Assembly: GCA_001725945.1 (NCBI GenBank)
Contig: LRMT01000145.1
Span: forward strand, 16,255-80,254
Reading direction: 5' to 3'
From: Cupriavidus sp. UYMMa02A
GTDB taxonomy: Bacteria > Pseudomonadota > Gammaproteobacteria > Burkholderiales > Burkholderiaceae
DNA: 64,000 nt
Shown: positions 20,864 through 30,582 of the stretch, one piece after another
Numbering within the stretch: position 1 is the stretch's first letter
Layout of the letters: every line of letters begins with the position of its first letter
The notes under the pieces: generated by a model
Told to the model about the DNA's origin: nothing
Databases searched by the model: none
Seen by the model: the letters and a program-made list of their open reading frames with translations, nothing else
Translations under genes and position numbers: made by a program

Positions 20864-21953
20864 GGTTTCCCTCCCTGCGTGTCGCTCCCTCCGGCGATAC
20901 GGAAGGTTCCGCGCATGCCGCTGCCCAGCACGGTGCCATCGGAAGCGTGTACCAGGTCCGTCGCTGGCTGGACTCGGGCCGCAGCCGTGAAGTGACGGCC
21001 ATCGTCGTTGCTGCGGTAGGTCATTCCCGATTCGTCGACCAGCAGAATGGCTTGCGCATCAAGCCGGATTGCCGAGACCATCGATACGTTCGGCAGTTCG
21101 ACCCGTTCCCAACGCTTCCCAGCATCGCCGCTGCGATAGACGTTCCCTTTCAGGCCATAGACAAGAATCACGTCATCGGTCGATGCCGACAGCGCGCCGA
21201 AGATCGTGCCCTTGCCCGGGAATTCCGTCCGGGCAAAGGTCTTGCCGCCGTCCACCGATCCGAGAACCGTACCCTGCTCGCCGAACAGATACAGGGCGCC
21301 CTTTGAAAACGCGATCGCATACAGGTGTCGCCCGTCCCCGGCTGCGACCTTGCCCATCATGGACTGCCACGTCTTGCCACCGTCGTCGGTGCTGAACGCA
21401 AGACCATACGCACCGACGACCATGCCGTGCCGCGCATCGGCGAAATGCACATCCAGGAACGGTTTGTCCGAACCTTCTTGCACCAGTCGCCGTGCGTCGC
21501 GAGGCGGCGCGACTCGTCACCGTCCTCTCGTCGTGCGGCGGCAAGTTCGAGTTGCGCCGCGGCAGCACCGTCGAGCTGCTTTTGCCACGTTTCCCCTGCA
21601 TCGCGGGTCGCCAGCACCACGCCGCCATGGCCGACTGCCCAGCCATTCCGGCTGTCAACGAAACGCACTCGTGTGAGCGCGGCCGACACCGGCACCTTCG
21701 CCTGCCGCCAGGTCTTGCCGTTGTCGTCGGATAGCAGGATGACGCCGCGCTCGCCGGCAGACACCAGGCGTTCGCCGGCGAGCGTCACCGAGAGCCGGAC
21801 CAGGCTGGCGGCCTTGTCCGGGATCATCGCTGGCGTCTTCGCCGCCTGCGGCGCGTCCGCCATCGCGCTGCCACAGAGACAGGCCAGCACCAGCGGGCAC
21901 AGCCATGCCTTCCGCCAGAACACTGTCGCGGGTACATACATAGGATTGCGCAT
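20860..21953 (-). CDS. YCF48/BNR-repeat beta-propeller protein, exported, frameshifted
   Basis: About 364 residues. It has a signal peptide (to about GSAMA, residue 32), then repeated SxDxGxTW motifs: LLSDDNGKTWRQ, LATRDAGETWQK, STDDGGKTWQS, GSVDGGKTF, RSGDAGKRWE. These are the Asp-box blades of a YCF48-like beta-propeller. One base is missing near 21490. I chose the ATG at 21953; a TTG 12 bp upstream is the alternative. YCF48 proteins next to RND transporters are thought to act as periplasmic assembly or adaptor factors. The exact role here is unknown. Confidence 0.82.
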
Positions 21954-22023
21954 CGATACTTTCAAATGGATCAGTCACCGGAACCGCGGCCGCCCCGCCA
22001 ACCTGCCGGGGGCAGCCTTGCAC

Positions 22024-23367
22024 TCAACGCGAACTCGAGTTGCTGAGGGCATCGCCCGAGAAGTAGCTGACCGGACGCGGCGCTACCAGCTTCAGGCTGT
22101 CCACGTATTGGATCGCGGACATACTATTGGCTTGCAGGTTGTAGACCACCGTGCAGCTCGTATCGAGCGCACCGCCGGCTTCAGGGATGATCTGGTTCAT
22201 CACCTGGGACGTGCGCCAGAGCTTGCCCTCGGCGTCATAGCCATCCATCGTCAGCACAGCCCAGCTGTCCTCGTCGATATAGAGGCGGCGCTTGGGCACG
22301 ACATGGCGCTTGCCCTGTGCCAGCGTGGCTTCGACCACCCAGACGCGATGCAGCTCCCAGCGCACGGCATCCGGATTTGTATGGAACGGTACAAAGGCCT
22401 TGTCATCGCCCGCGGCAAAGAACCTGTTGTTGTTGTACGGAACATAGAGTTCCTGCTTCCCGACCAGCTTCCAGTTGTAGCGGTCCAGCCGGCCCATGTA
22501 CCCGTAGACCTCATCAAAGTAGTTGGAACCGGAAGCCACGAAGTCCGGCGTGTCATAGCCGATGGTAGGTGCGCGCCGCACGCGCCGCTGCCCGACCAGG
22601 TACTGCCAGGCCGGCGCATCCTGCGAGACGTCGAGCGAGTCATGCACCACTACGGCCTCGCCGGCCTTGAAGGTGGGTGCGACAGTTTCGAAGCGCACAT
22701 AGCGGTACACCTTGCCGAACTTGTCCGCGCTGCCGTCCTTCTGCCAGTACGCAAACAGGTTCGACAGCAGGGTCTTGGAGGCCATGCTGCGCTTGCCGTC
22801 CGACGTGCCGACGAAGTTGCGCGTCACGCTTTCAAAGGAGGCCGGGGTTGGATGCACCAGATGGTTCATCATGACTTCATTGCCGCTCTTCGGAATCGGG
22901 AACGGAATGCCGTTCCAGGTCCCTTCGAAGCTCATCCCGTTATCGGTGAGCTTTGCCGTGGTCGCAGCCTTGAAGGTGTTGTCGTACACCAACTGAGACG
23001 CACCGGCCGTGCGGTGCGTCGGATAGACATCGACACGAAAGGTCGGATACTTCTTCAGCAGCGCGACGGTGCCTTCGGTGAGTTTGCCGGTGTACTGGCT
23101 CATGTTCTGCGCGGTGATCTGCAGCACGGGCCGCTCGGCGGCGAACGGATCGGGGTATTTGCCGTTGCCGGCGCCAGGAATCGCGGTGGCGTAGGCACCC
23201 GTCCACGCGGGGATGGTGCCGTCCTTGTTGCCGGCCTTCTCGGCGCCCAGCGGCGTCAGCGCGGACTTGAGCTGCGCCGCCTCGTCAGCGGATACCGCGG
23301 CCCATGCCGGCCCGGCTGCGATCATGGCGATGACCACGGCCATTGCAATCTTGTTTGCTTGCGTCAT
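22024..23367 (-). CDS. DUF1329 family periplasmic/outer-membrane-associated protein
   Basis: Intact 447-residue protein with a Sec signal peptide (residues 1-24, cleaved after GPAWA) and the DUF1329 domain, predicted to adopt a LolA/LolB-like fold that shields lipid. Characteristic blocks are AVLTMDGYDAEGKLWRTSQ and KRHVVPKRRLYIDEDSW near the C-terminus. It lies 35 bp after the DUF1302 gene. The two families nearly always occur together in catabolic operons for hydrophobic compounds, where a role moving substrate across the envelope has been proposed. Confidence 0.88.
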   Translation of the reverse strand: MTQANKIAMAVVIAMIAAGPAWAAVSADEAAQLKSALTPLGAEKAGNKDGTIPAWTGAYATAIPGAGNGKYPDPFAAERPVLQITAQNMSQYTGKLTEGTVALLKKYPTFRVDVYPTHRTAGASQLVYDNTFKAATTAKLTDNGMSFEGTWNGIPFPIPKSGNEVMMNHLVHPTPASFESVTRNFVGTSDGKRSMASKTLLSNLFAYWQKDGSADKFGKVYRYVRFETVAPTFKAGEAVVVHDSLDVSQDAPAWQYLVGQRRVRRAPTIGYDTPDFVASGSNYFDEVYGYMGRLDRYNWKLVGKQELYVPYNNNRFFAAGDDKAFVPFHTNPDAVRWELHRVWVVEATLAQGKRHVVPKRRLYIDEDSWAVLTMDGYDAEGKLWRTSQVMNQIIPEAGGALDTSCTVVYNLQANSMSAIQYVDSLKLVAPRPVSYFSGDALSNSSSR

Positions 23368-23402
23368 GCTTGTCTCCCGGATTTGCGGATATCGGTTGGA
23401 AC

Positions 23403-25134
23403 TCAGAACGTGGTCTGCAGCGTCAGGGCAAGGAAGTCCCGGTCCTTGTAGTACTGCTTGTAGGAGGCATAGCTGGGCGTCGGCCCGTTGGCAGCCGATG
23501 GCGCCGTGCCGCCGCCGCCGAAGAAATGGGTGTAGTTCAGCCCAACCTTCACGGTGCGATGAATCGTCGCGTTGAGCCCCAGCGTGAAATCGCCGCCATG
23601 CTCGGGACTCATCTGCACCACTGCAGACCGGCCGAACAGACCAAAGCCGATGCCAACCGGCGTCTCCAGGTCGACGTTGGGCATCACCTGGAAGAAGGTC
23701 GGCGTGAATACCATGCGCACCGCCGCCGCATCACGCGTGCTCGTCGTGCTGAGCGGATCGGGCACACCGGCGCCACGCTGGGGCGATAGGTCACGTCGAG
23801 CAATCGGTTGTAGGCGATCTCCCCAACCAAGGTTGCGCCGCCCCACAGCTTGTTGCCACCGAACAGGCTGATCGCAGAGAGGTTGAGGTGCAGTGAATTG
23901 CCGCGCGCGTATGGCGTATTGCGACTGTTGTCCGCACTGGGGTTGGTGCTCATGATGAGATCGCCCGGCACGGCAAGCGGCACATTGCGCCGCGTGGAGA
24001 TTTCCCCGGCCACGTTGGTCTCGCCAACCACGGTGGAGAAGCTCGCGCCGTATACATCGATCTTCCGCGCATACATGAGGTTGTATGTGCCGCTGCCGAA
24101 ATTGCCGGCCCCGGTCGCGATCGACGGGATGCTGAGTACCGCAATGGGGTTCTTGTCGTCGTAGCGCGCGGCGTACAGGCCATAGTCCACATCGCCTGCC
24201 TTGAAGCGGAACTGCATGCCGAACTGCCCGCTGTCCCGCCCCTTGGCATCGGCCGTCCTGGTGGCGAATGGAGTCGGTGCACCAAGCCCCTGCTGCAGCC
24301 CGGGGGGCAACAGCAGCATGTCGGCGCCGTCACCGACAAAGTCGGCCGGACTGAAGTAGCTGCCCGCGGCAGGAATGCGATTGGCGCGCCAGCCAAACTG
24401 GTAGTAAGCGCCGATGCTCACATCCGGCGCGATGGAGAAGCTGCCAGACACCTGCGGCACCGGCAGCGCGATTTCCTTGAACTGCGCGTTTGGCAACGAC
24501 AGCGCCTTGACCGCATCGACTGGTCCCTGCGCCGCGGCAATGCCATTCATGCCGAGGAACAGCGTTTCACCATAGAGCAAGGTGTGCTGGCCGGCGCGCA
24601 GCGTCAGGCTGTGCTCGCCAATGTCGAACTGGCCGAAGGCGAAGGCATCCATCCATTCGGCATGCTCGCCCATGGTCCGGCGCGTGCCGTGCGGAATGGC
24701 GTTGTTCGGGCCACCGAGCGCTGCCGCCTGCGTGTTCGGTACGGGGGTGTCGAAGTCGTTGCGGCCACGCGTATAGCGGCTGTCATTCCAGTATGTACCG
24801 GAGACGCGAAAGCCAACGTTCTGGTACCGGAGGTCGAACTCGGAAAGCAGGTCGAAGCGGCTGTTGATCAGCGTACCGCGGTTGCCCAGGTCGCCAAAGT
24901 CTACGTTGGGTTGCGCCCCGCCCTGATTTGCGACGTTCGGGTCGGGATCCTTCAGGCGCGATGCGGCCGTGTACTTCACCGTGGTGTCCCAACGCGCCTT
25001 CACGTCAGACCATCCTTCGAGCTCGAACGCTGTGCGCTGGTGCTGCCGAATACAGCGGCAAGACAGGCCAGCAGTATGGGCTCGGCAGAATTCCTGCGCC
25101 TGGGCGGCATGGAGCCGGGAGTGGACCTCACCAT
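23403..25134 (-). CDS. DUF1302 family predicted outer-membrane protein, two frameshifts
   Basis: About 577 residues. A signal peptide (ILLACLAAVFGSTSAQA) precedes FELEGWSDVKARWDTT and a long beta-rich region typical of outer-membrane barrels, ending in an aromatic residue (LALTLQTTF). I chose the ATG at 25134, preceded by GAGGAGA. Single missing bases near 25028 and 23782 (C4 for C5) break the frame. It probably forms the outer-membrane entry for a hydrophobic substrate, partnered by the DUF1329 protein. It starts 64 bp downstream of the monooxygenase gene. Confidence 0.85.
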
Positions 25135-25198
25135 GTTTTTTGTCTCCTCGTGTTGTAGTTGTTGGCCCGTGACCCCGGGCCTGTTCTGATACGGGCGG

Positions 25199-26410
25199 TT
25201 ATGCCTGTGCCGCTGCCGGCAGATCAAACACGCCCGGCGGCAGCGCCTCACCCAACAGGTAGGCGCCGAGGAACGCGGAGGTGTCATCCTCGTTCTGCGT
25301 GATGTGGTTGGCAGCGGCCAGCAGTGAACGCAACTGGCGCTGCATGGGGGTATTCAGGAAGATGCCCCGTGCACCGCTCTTCTTGAACAGCATGTGGCCG
25401 GCGGCAAAGCAATCCTTGCCCGTGGCCTGCACATCGAGAAACTGGTGCACCCGAACGTCCATCGGCACCAGTTCGCCGCGGTTGGCATAGACCGAAGCTT
25501 CCTGGATACCCTGCAGAATGCGCGCGCGTGCAGAGCGGATCAGCAGCACGGCATGCCCCAGCTTTTCCTGGATGAACGGGTTCTTGGCAGGCCCCGGCCC
25601 CATGGCGAACTGGTTTTGCTTGGGCCTGGTGTGCTCGATGAAGAGATCGACCACGCCCTGCGCAAAGCCGACGATCGCCGAGGAGATCACGCCGTAGAAC
25701 ACCTGGTTGAACGGCATCTGATAGCTCGATGCGCCATGGCCAATGCTGTACTCGACGATGCTGTGCGAGCGGTGGTCGGGCACGAAGGCCTCGGTCGTGA
25801 TCTTCAGGCTCTTGCTTCCCGTGCCACTCAGTCCGACCACTTGCCAGTCGTCAATCAGCTCGTAGTCCTCGCGCCTGACGAGGAAGGCGCGCAGATCGCG
25901 GAAGTTGCCCTGCTCGTCGAACACGCGCGCACCGAGAAACGCGCCACCGTGGGCGTGGTCGGAGCCACTCGATGTCGGCCAACGGCCCGACAGCATCCAG
26001 CCGCCTTCTACCTTGCGCGCCTTGCCGACCGGTGCGTAGGAAGAGCTGACGAGCACGTCCCGGTCCTCGCCCCAGACTTCATCGCCGACGCGCGGGTCCA
26101 GCTTGCCGAACTCCCACTGGTGAATGCCGAGAATCGCCAGCGTCCATCCGCTCGACGGGCAGCCGCGGCCGATCTCCATCACCACGCGGTAGAGCACCTC
26201 GGGGTTCATTTCATAGCCGCCCCATGCCGCCGGCTGCAGGATCTTGAAGAAGCCCGCCTTGCGGAACGCTTCGACCGTCGACGGCGGCACTGCGCGCTGT
26301 TCCTCCACGCTGTCCGCCTGCTCGCGCAGCCAGGGCACCATGTCCCTGGCGCGCTGCACCAGTTCGTCCATGCCTGGCACGACAAAACTCTTGTCTGCAA
26401 TGACTCCCAT
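25199..26410 (-). CDS. flavin-dependent aromatic hydroxylase, HsaA/TesA2-like (acyl-CoA dehydrogenase fold)
   Basis: Intact 403-residue group D flavoprotein monooxygenase. The acyl-CoA-dehydrogenase fold is visible in GFFKILQPAAWGGYEM, GRGCPSSGWTLAI, WPTSSGSDHAHGGAF and DWQVVGLSGTGSKSL. Members such as HsaA and TesA2 use reduced flavin from a separate reductase to ortho-hydroxylate a phenol to a catechol; the reductase here is probably the product at 17821. It is the third gene of the operon, after the dioxygenase and hydrolase. The phenolic substrate is unknown; HsaA-like sequence alone does not prove a steroid. Confidence 0.88.
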   Translation of the reverse strand: MGVIADKSFVVPGMDELVQRARDMVPWLREQADSVEEQRAVPPSTVEAFRKAGFFKILQPAAWGGYEMNPEVLYRVVMEIGRGCPSSGWTLAILGIHQWEFGKLDPRVGDEVWGEDRDVLVSSSYAPVGKARKVEGGWMLSGRWPTSSGSDHAHGGAFLGARVFDEQGNFRDLRAFLVRREDYELIDDWQVVGLSGTGSKSLKITTEAFVPDHRSHSIVEYSIGHGASSYQMPFNQVFYGVISSAIVGFAQGVVDLFIEHTRPKQNQFAMGPGPAKNPFIQEKLGHAVLLIRSARARILQGIQEASVYANRGELVPMDVRVHQFLDVQATGKDCFAAGHMLFKKSGARGIFLNTPMQRQLRSLLAAANHITQNEDDTSAFLGAYLLGEALPPGVFDLPAAAQA

Positions 26411-26450
26411 ATCGGTCTCCTTGTTCTTTCGATGTTTCGTGGCTTGCGAC

Positions 26451-27329
26451 TCAGCAGTCGCCCGTGGTCAGGAACTTGCGCATGACGGCATTGAACTCGT
26501 CGGGCGCCTCGTATTGCGGCCAGTGGGCAGCGTCGGCATTCATCACGTACAACTTGCCCTTCGGCGTACGCTCGCACGCTGCCGTTGCAGCAGCGACGTC
26601 ATGGATGGGGTTGTCGCGCGTCCACAGGTAAAGCGTTTCGCACTGCAGTTCGTGCGGCTGAATCATGGCGCCGCTCTCGCCCAGTTCGTCATGGCGCTTG
26701 ACGAGCGCAAACACCAATGGTGCGGTCCGCTGGAAATCGGGACGTGTGTACAGCGCCAGGCGGCTGCCGATCAGTTCGTCGTCGAGCAGGTGCCAGTTCG
26801 ATTCATGCATGAGCCATTGCATGCGCATGCGAATCGTCTCCGCAGAAGGCGGCTTGCCGAAGTTCTTCTTGTTCAGTTCGTCCAGGTTGCGGAGGTCCTG
26901 GCGCCCTTTCTCCGACACCACCGGAATGCCAGCGGCCGTGTTCAACACCAGACGCTTGACGCGGTCCGGGTATAGCGCGGCGAACACGCCCGCTACCCAA
27001 CCGCCCAGCGACTCGCCGGACAGGTGCGCGGATTGAATATCCATCACATCCATCAACTCGGCCACCAAGCGTGCATAGGTGACGGGGGTGTATTCCACGT
27101 CGTCGCGCTTCTCGGACAGGCCATGGCCGATGAAGTCCAATGCGATCACATGGAAGGTGTCGGAAAGCGGTACGACGTTCTTCGCATACGCTTCGACATG
27201 GCCACCGATGCCGTGCATCAGGAACAGCGCTTCGGCGTTGCCCCTGCCGGCTTCAGCGATGCGGATCGAACCGAAGCTGGTCTTTACGTAGCGAATCTCC
27301 GCACCAAGAAAATCGAGCCACAAGCTCAT
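26451..27329 (-). CDS. alpha/beta hydrolase, meta-cleavage product (C-C bond) hydrolase
   Basis: Intact 292-residue serine hydrolase of the BphD/HsaD/TesD type. It splits the dienoate formed by ring cleavage into an acid and 2-hydroxypentadienoate. The oxyanion segment LMHGIGGH is at 38-44. The nucleophile elbow SGESLGG has Ser about 107, and the acid residue lies in WTRDNP. The family-specific AHWPQYEAPDEFN has His about 269. I chose the ATG at 27329, preceded by GGAG; longer in-frame extensions run into the upstream gene. It lies 61 bp after the dioxygenase gene. Confidence 0.9.
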   Translation of the reverse strand: MSLWLDFLGAEIRYVKTSFGSIRIAEAGRGNAEALFLMHGIGGHVEAYAKNVVPLSDTFHVIALDFIGHGLSEKRDDVEYTPVTYARLVAELMDVMDIQSAHLSGESLGGWVAGVFAALYPDRVKRLVLNTAAGIPVVSEKGRQDLRNLDELNKKNFGKPPSAETIRMRMQWLMHESNWHLLDDELIGSRLALYTRPDFQRTAPLVFALVKRHDELGESGAMIQPHELQCETLYLWTRDNPIHDVAAATAACERTPKGKLYVMNADAAHWPQYEAPDEFNAVMRKFLTTGDC

Positions 27330-27390
27330 GGAAGTCTCCTTTTGAATTGGGGATGAATCAGGTTGAAGCGGTAATGGCGATGGCGTACCG

Positions 27391-28296
27391 TCAGGTCGCA
27401 GCCGGCGGCGGCTGCATGCGGTGACCCCAGTCGCTGAGCTGACTGTAGTTGCGGACGGTCCAGTCGGCGTCGTCGATGACGATCCCGCCCCAGCCGTATT
27501 CGATGGCGAAGCCGGATGGCGTGATGCAATAGAACGACACCATGCCGTCATTCGGGTGATGGCCAATCTCCATGAGCACCGGCACGCCGGCTTTGCGCAC
27601 ACGGTCATAGGCAAGGCCCACGTCGTCGAGCGATTGCACCTGCAGCAGCAGGTGGTGCATCTTCTTGGGGAAGGGCATGCTCGCCGTGGCGAACGAGTGA
27701 TGGCGACCGGTCGCGACGTGGAAGAACGTCGAATCCACGGTCACGCCGGGAATGGACTCTGCGTCACGGATATAGTCCGAGATCCTCATCCCCAGCACTT
27801 CCGTGCAGAACTTCACCGCGCCGGGATAGTCGCGGGAGATGCCAAAGATATGGCCGACACCCAGACGTCCCGTCTCGAATCCCGTTCCGGCCAGGACCGC
27901 CGAGCGGAATGGTTTGGACATCGGCGCGTAAGTCGGTCCGCAGAAGAACTCGTGACGGAAGCCTTCCGGGTCCATGCAATAGAAGACCGCTTCCACCTGG
28001 CGCGACTGCGCAAGCTGGCGGTCGCACTCGACCACGTCGATGTCCCGCGCGCGCAGGCGCAGGACGTAGTCATGCAGCGCTTCGCTGTTGTCGAACTGCC
28101 AGCCAAGCGCCACGAGGTCATCATCCGTACCGCGTTCCAGCAGGATGCGCTGCGCCCATTCGTCCATGCGCAGACCGAGCACGTCGCGCGTTTTCCGCGC
28201 GACCTGAAGGCCCAGGATGCTGGTGGCAAAGGATTCCCATTGGTCGAGGTCGCTCACATTGAAGACGACGTAACCCAACGCGGAAATGTCCGACAT
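27391..28296 (-). CDS. extradiol ring-cleavage dioxygenase, type I (BphC/HsaC-like)
   Basis: Intact 301-residue two-domain vicinal-oxygen-chelate dioxygenase that opens a catechol next to a hydroxyl. The metal ligands fit the family: His149 in GVGHIFGI, His214 or 215 in KKMHHLLLQV, and Glu266 in GFAIEYG. The start is the ATG at 28296 with an AGGAGA site just upstream. It is the first gene of the operon. A consensus sigma-54 promoter lies about 97 bp upstream and the regulator gene about 380 bp upstream, giving direct control of catechol cleavage. Confidence 0.92.
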   Translation of the reverse strand: MSDISALGYVVFNVSDLDQWESFATSILGLQVARKTRDVLGLRMDEWAQRILLERGTDDDLVALGWQFDNSEALHDYVLRLRARDIDVVECDRQLAQSRQVEAVFYCMDPEGFRHEFFCGPTYAPMSKPFRSAVLAGTGFETGRLGVGHIFGISRDYPGAVKFCTEVLGMRISDYIRDAESIPGVTVDSTFFHVATGRHHSFATASMPFPKKMHHLLLQVQSLDDVGLAYDRVRKAGVPVLMEIGHHPNDGMVSFYCITPSGFAIEYGWGGIVIDDADWTVRNYSQLSDWGHRMQPPPAAT

Positions 28297-28347
28297 GCTG
28301 TCTCCTTGCGCGCCGCTCCGATGGTTAGCTGAACGGCGCAATCTTCT

Positions 28348-28372
28348 GGTTGACGAAATCTGCCGTTTTGTC
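28348..28372 (-). promoter_or_regulatory. dyad in the untranslated leader of the meta-cleavage operon
   Basis: An imperfect palindrome, GACGAAA...TTTTGTC, lies about 20 bp downstream of the expected transcription start, inside a stretch homologous to the sulfatase leader. It keeps dyad symmetry although several bases differ from the sulfatase copy (33426-33443). That suggests selection on the symmetry, either as a protein site or an RNA hairpin. Confidence 0.55.
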
Positions 28373-28392
28373 TGCGGCGGCACTACCTAATC

Positions 28393-28407
28393 GCAAGCGG
28401 TGTGCCA
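28393..28407 (-). promoter_or_regulatory. sigma-54 promoter of the meta-cleavage operon
   Basis: Read on the minus strand: TGGCAC, five bases, TTGC. This is the full -24/-12 consensus, 97 bp upstream of the dioxygenase ATG. It requires an NtrC-type activator, and one is encoded directly upstream (28677-30491). The expected transcription start is near 28381. Confidence 0.9.
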
Positions 28408-28456
28408 GGACGTGGCAGGCATGTCGATGGATGCGCGGAGCAAGCGATGAAGTGCC

Positions 28457-28479
28457 TGATATTTAGGGGACTTTTTTCG
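28457..28479 (-). promoter_or_regulatory. shared T-rich element 50 bp upstream of the -24 box (IHF-like or activator site)
   Basis: On the plus strand this reads TGATATTTA, GGGGA, CTTTTTTCG. A close copy stands at the same distance from the other sigma-54 promoter (33529-33550). The minus strand shows an A-tract followed by TATCA, resembling an integration host factor site. The position suits the DNA bend that XylR/DmpR-type promoters need, but an activator site is possible. Confidence 0.5.
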
Positions 28480-28577
28480 CTGATGTGAGGGACGTCTCGC
28501 TGTCGCGGGGTGCGGCGCACGGCCGGATTGCCTGATGAATCTATGAGAGCGCGGCGATTGGCAGCGGACGGAGCCTG

Positions 28578-28587
28578 CGAAATTTCG
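28578..28587. promoter_or_regulatory. candidate upstream activator sequence of the sigma-54 regulator
   Basis: Perfect dyad CGAAATTTCG within CCTGCGAAATTTCG, 171 bp upstream of the -24 box. The sulfatase promoter has a matching CCTGCGAAAAATTCG, inverted, 167 bp upstream. Distance and symmetry fit an enhancer for an NtrC-type activator. No binding data exist here. Confidence 0.45.
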
Positions 28588-28676
28588 ATGGCAGCGAAAA
28601 ACAGAATAAAAACCGGCAGGCGGAAACGCCTCCGGGTTCGAGAGAACATTCGGCAATCAGCCGCCGTGCGCAGAAA

Positions 28677-30491
28677 TCAAGGCGGCGGGCCCTCCTCCAT
28701 CTTCTTGACCCGATACGCCAGCTGCGCACGCGTCATGCCAAGCAATCCGGCAGCGTGCGTGAAATTCCCTTGTGCCGCCCGAAACGCGGCCTTGACCAGC
28801 GTATCCTCGACTTCGCTGAGCGACACATTGGATCGCGCGACGATGCCTTCGGCCCACAGCGTCAGTGCCTCTGCCTCCTGCGCAGCCTCCATCGAAACGG
28901 ACTCCAGGTGGAAATCGCGCCGTTCCGCAAGCAGTCCCTGCTCGTTGGGTGCCATTGGAACGTGCGCGCCCATTTCGCTGTCGACCGTGACAAGCTGGTG
29001 GTAACCGAGGGGCTGGTCGTCCTCGCCCAGGATCACCCCGCGCTCGATCACGTTCTCGAGCTCGCGCACATTGCCGGGCCAGCGGTAGTTCAGAAGGATC
29101 TGGAGCGCTTGCGCGGTCACGCCGGGAATGCGCCGGCCGTAGCGCTCGCTGTATTTGCGCAGCAGATGCTCAAGTAACAGCGGAATGTCATCGCGGCGTT
29201 CCCGCAACGGCGGAATCTGGATCGGGAATACGTTCAGGCGATAGTAGAGATCCTGGCGGAAGCGGCCTTCACCGACCGCTGTCCACAGATTCTCATTGGC
29301 GGCAGCGATGATACGCACGTCGACGCGGCGCGTGACGGTACTGCCCAGCGGTTCGAACTCTCCCGTCTGGATCACGCGCAGGAGCTTGCCCTGTGCCGTC
29401 ATCGGCAGGCTGCTGATCTCATCCAGGAACAGCGTGCCGCCGTCGGCAACGTGGAATCGGCCGCGCCGTGCTTCTCCCGCCCCCGTATAGGCTCCGCGCT
29501 CTGCGCCAAAGAGCTCTGCCTCCATCAGTTGCTCGGGAATGGCCGCGCAGTTGAGTTCGAGAAAGGGCTTGTCCGAACGTGTGCTTTTGCGTTGGATCTC
29601 TCGCGCAAAGGCGCTCTTGCCGACCCCGCTTTCACCGAGCAGAAGCACTGTCGCGGTGGTCGGCGCGACGCGCTGGACCTTGTGCATGACGTTGTTGAAC
29701 GCGACTGAGGCACCCATCACGCCGCGTCGCTCGCTGCGCCTCGACGTGGTCTCGTGGCGCGCAGAAACGGACGGAGCTTCGGACCGCTCTGGCAGTTCCG
29801 TCGCAGACATCCGGAATGGCCGGGGCTCGAAGTACGCGAGATCCAGTTCGGCATCGGGCCAGTCCTCCACAGGACGGGCAATACAGCGGCAAACGTCCGC
29901 TCCCATGGCGCGGCACTCGACTTCGCGCACCAGGATGCGCCGCCCCACGCATGTACTCAGGAAGCCGGATGCATAGCCAACCTCCATCCAGCATGCCGGC
30001 GAAAAGCCTATGCCAAACGCCTCGATGTGGAGCTGGTCTTCATAACTGTTCTTCCAGTAGAAATCGATAAAGCAAATACCCTTCTCGATATCGAGGTTCT
30101 GCGACACCACCGTTGGCGGGCTGACAATGCCCTGCAAGGCATGGAAGTACCCGCCGCTGATCAGCAGCCTGTCCACCGAAGTACCGGGAGGCTGCATTTT
30201 CAATGCCAGTTCTGCGTCGCGACACCCCGCGGAATAGCCAAAGCGGGTGAGCAAGCCTCGTGTCGCTTCCATCCCCACGCTCAGGATGAATTCCTGCCGC
30301 AAGGCGCCGAGCGATTCCGCGTGCAGCAGAACCATGCGGCGGCCCTCGAGCCAGATAAGCCCCTCGGCCGGATTGAAATGCAGTTGCTTGAGAACGTCAG
30401 CGGCCTGGAGACTGGGAACGAATTCCGCTGCCGGGTCGGCCGGCTTCCTGCTTCGTGTCTTGTTCAATGTCGTCCTCCTGCCTTGCGCCAT
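28677..30491 (-). CDS. sigma-54 dependent activator, XylR/DmpR type (V4R sensor)
   Basis: Intact 604-residue regulator. Residues about 30-130 are an XylR-N-like activator domain, and about 150-205 a V4R domain (YASGFLSTCVGR, CRAMGADVCRC) of the kind that binds aromatic effectors. A linker is followed by the AAA+ domain with Walker A GESGVGKS at 286-293, the sigma-54 contact loop GAYTGA at 333-338 and GTLFLDEISSLP as Walker B. A Fis-type helix-turn-helix lies at the end (NFTHAAGLLGMTRAQLAYRVKKM). It lies between two sigma-54 promoters that share sequence, so it probably activates both operons in response to an aromatic compound, as DmpR does. Confidence 0.93.
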   Translation of the reverse strand: MAQGRRTTLNKTRSRKPADPAAEFVPSLQAADVLKQLHFNPAEGLIWLEGRRMVLLHAESLGALRQEFILSVGMEATRGLLTRFGYSAGCRDAELALKMQPPGTSVDRLLISGGYFHALQGIVSPPTVVSQNLDIEKGICFIDFYWKNSYEDQLHIEAFGIGFSPACWMEVGYASGFLSTCVGRRILVREVECRAMGADVCRCIARPVEDWPDAELDLAYFEPRPFRMSATELPERSEAPSVSARHETTSRRSERRGVMGASVAFNNVMHKVQRVAPTTATVLLLGESGVGKSAFAREIQRKSTRSDKPFLELNCAAIPEQLMEAELFGAERGAYTGAGEARRGRFHVADGGTLFLDEISSLPMTAQGKLLRVIQTGEFEPLGSTVTRRVDVRIIAAANENLWTAVGEGRFRQDLYYRLNVFPIQIPPLRERRDDIPLLLEHLLRKYSERYGRRIPGVTAQALQILLNYRWPGNVRELENVIERGVILGEDDQPLGYHQLVTVDSEMGAHVPMAPNEQGLLAERRDFHLESVSMEAAQEAEALTLWAEGIVARSNVSLSEVEDTLVKAAFRAAQGNFTHAAGLLGMTRAQLAYRVKKMEEGPPP

Positions 30492-30554
30492 CTCCGTGGC
30501 ATGAAGTGCCGATAGTTGCCTTTCTCCGGCATCCGTTATCCGAGTATACGGCAG

Positions 30555-30582
30555 CGAAAAAAGCCCGGACCGCGCGCCGGTC
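30555..30582 (-). terminator. possible terminator between the FGE gene and the activator gene
   Basis: On the minus strand GACCG, GCGCG, CGGTC form a short GC stem-loop, followed by CGGGC and six Ts. It starts directly at the stop of the formylglycine-generating enzyme gene. If active, it would limit read-through into the activator gene 92 bp downstream. The five bases between stem and T-run weaken the case. Confidence 0.4.

Noticed and set aside
14967..28296. Calling the operon a steroid (tes/hsa) degradation cluster
   Set aside because: The enzyme types fit, but no steroid-specific genes (ketosteroid dehydrogenases, side-chain enzymes) are in the window and the regulator is of the XylR/DmpR type. 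Substrate left open.
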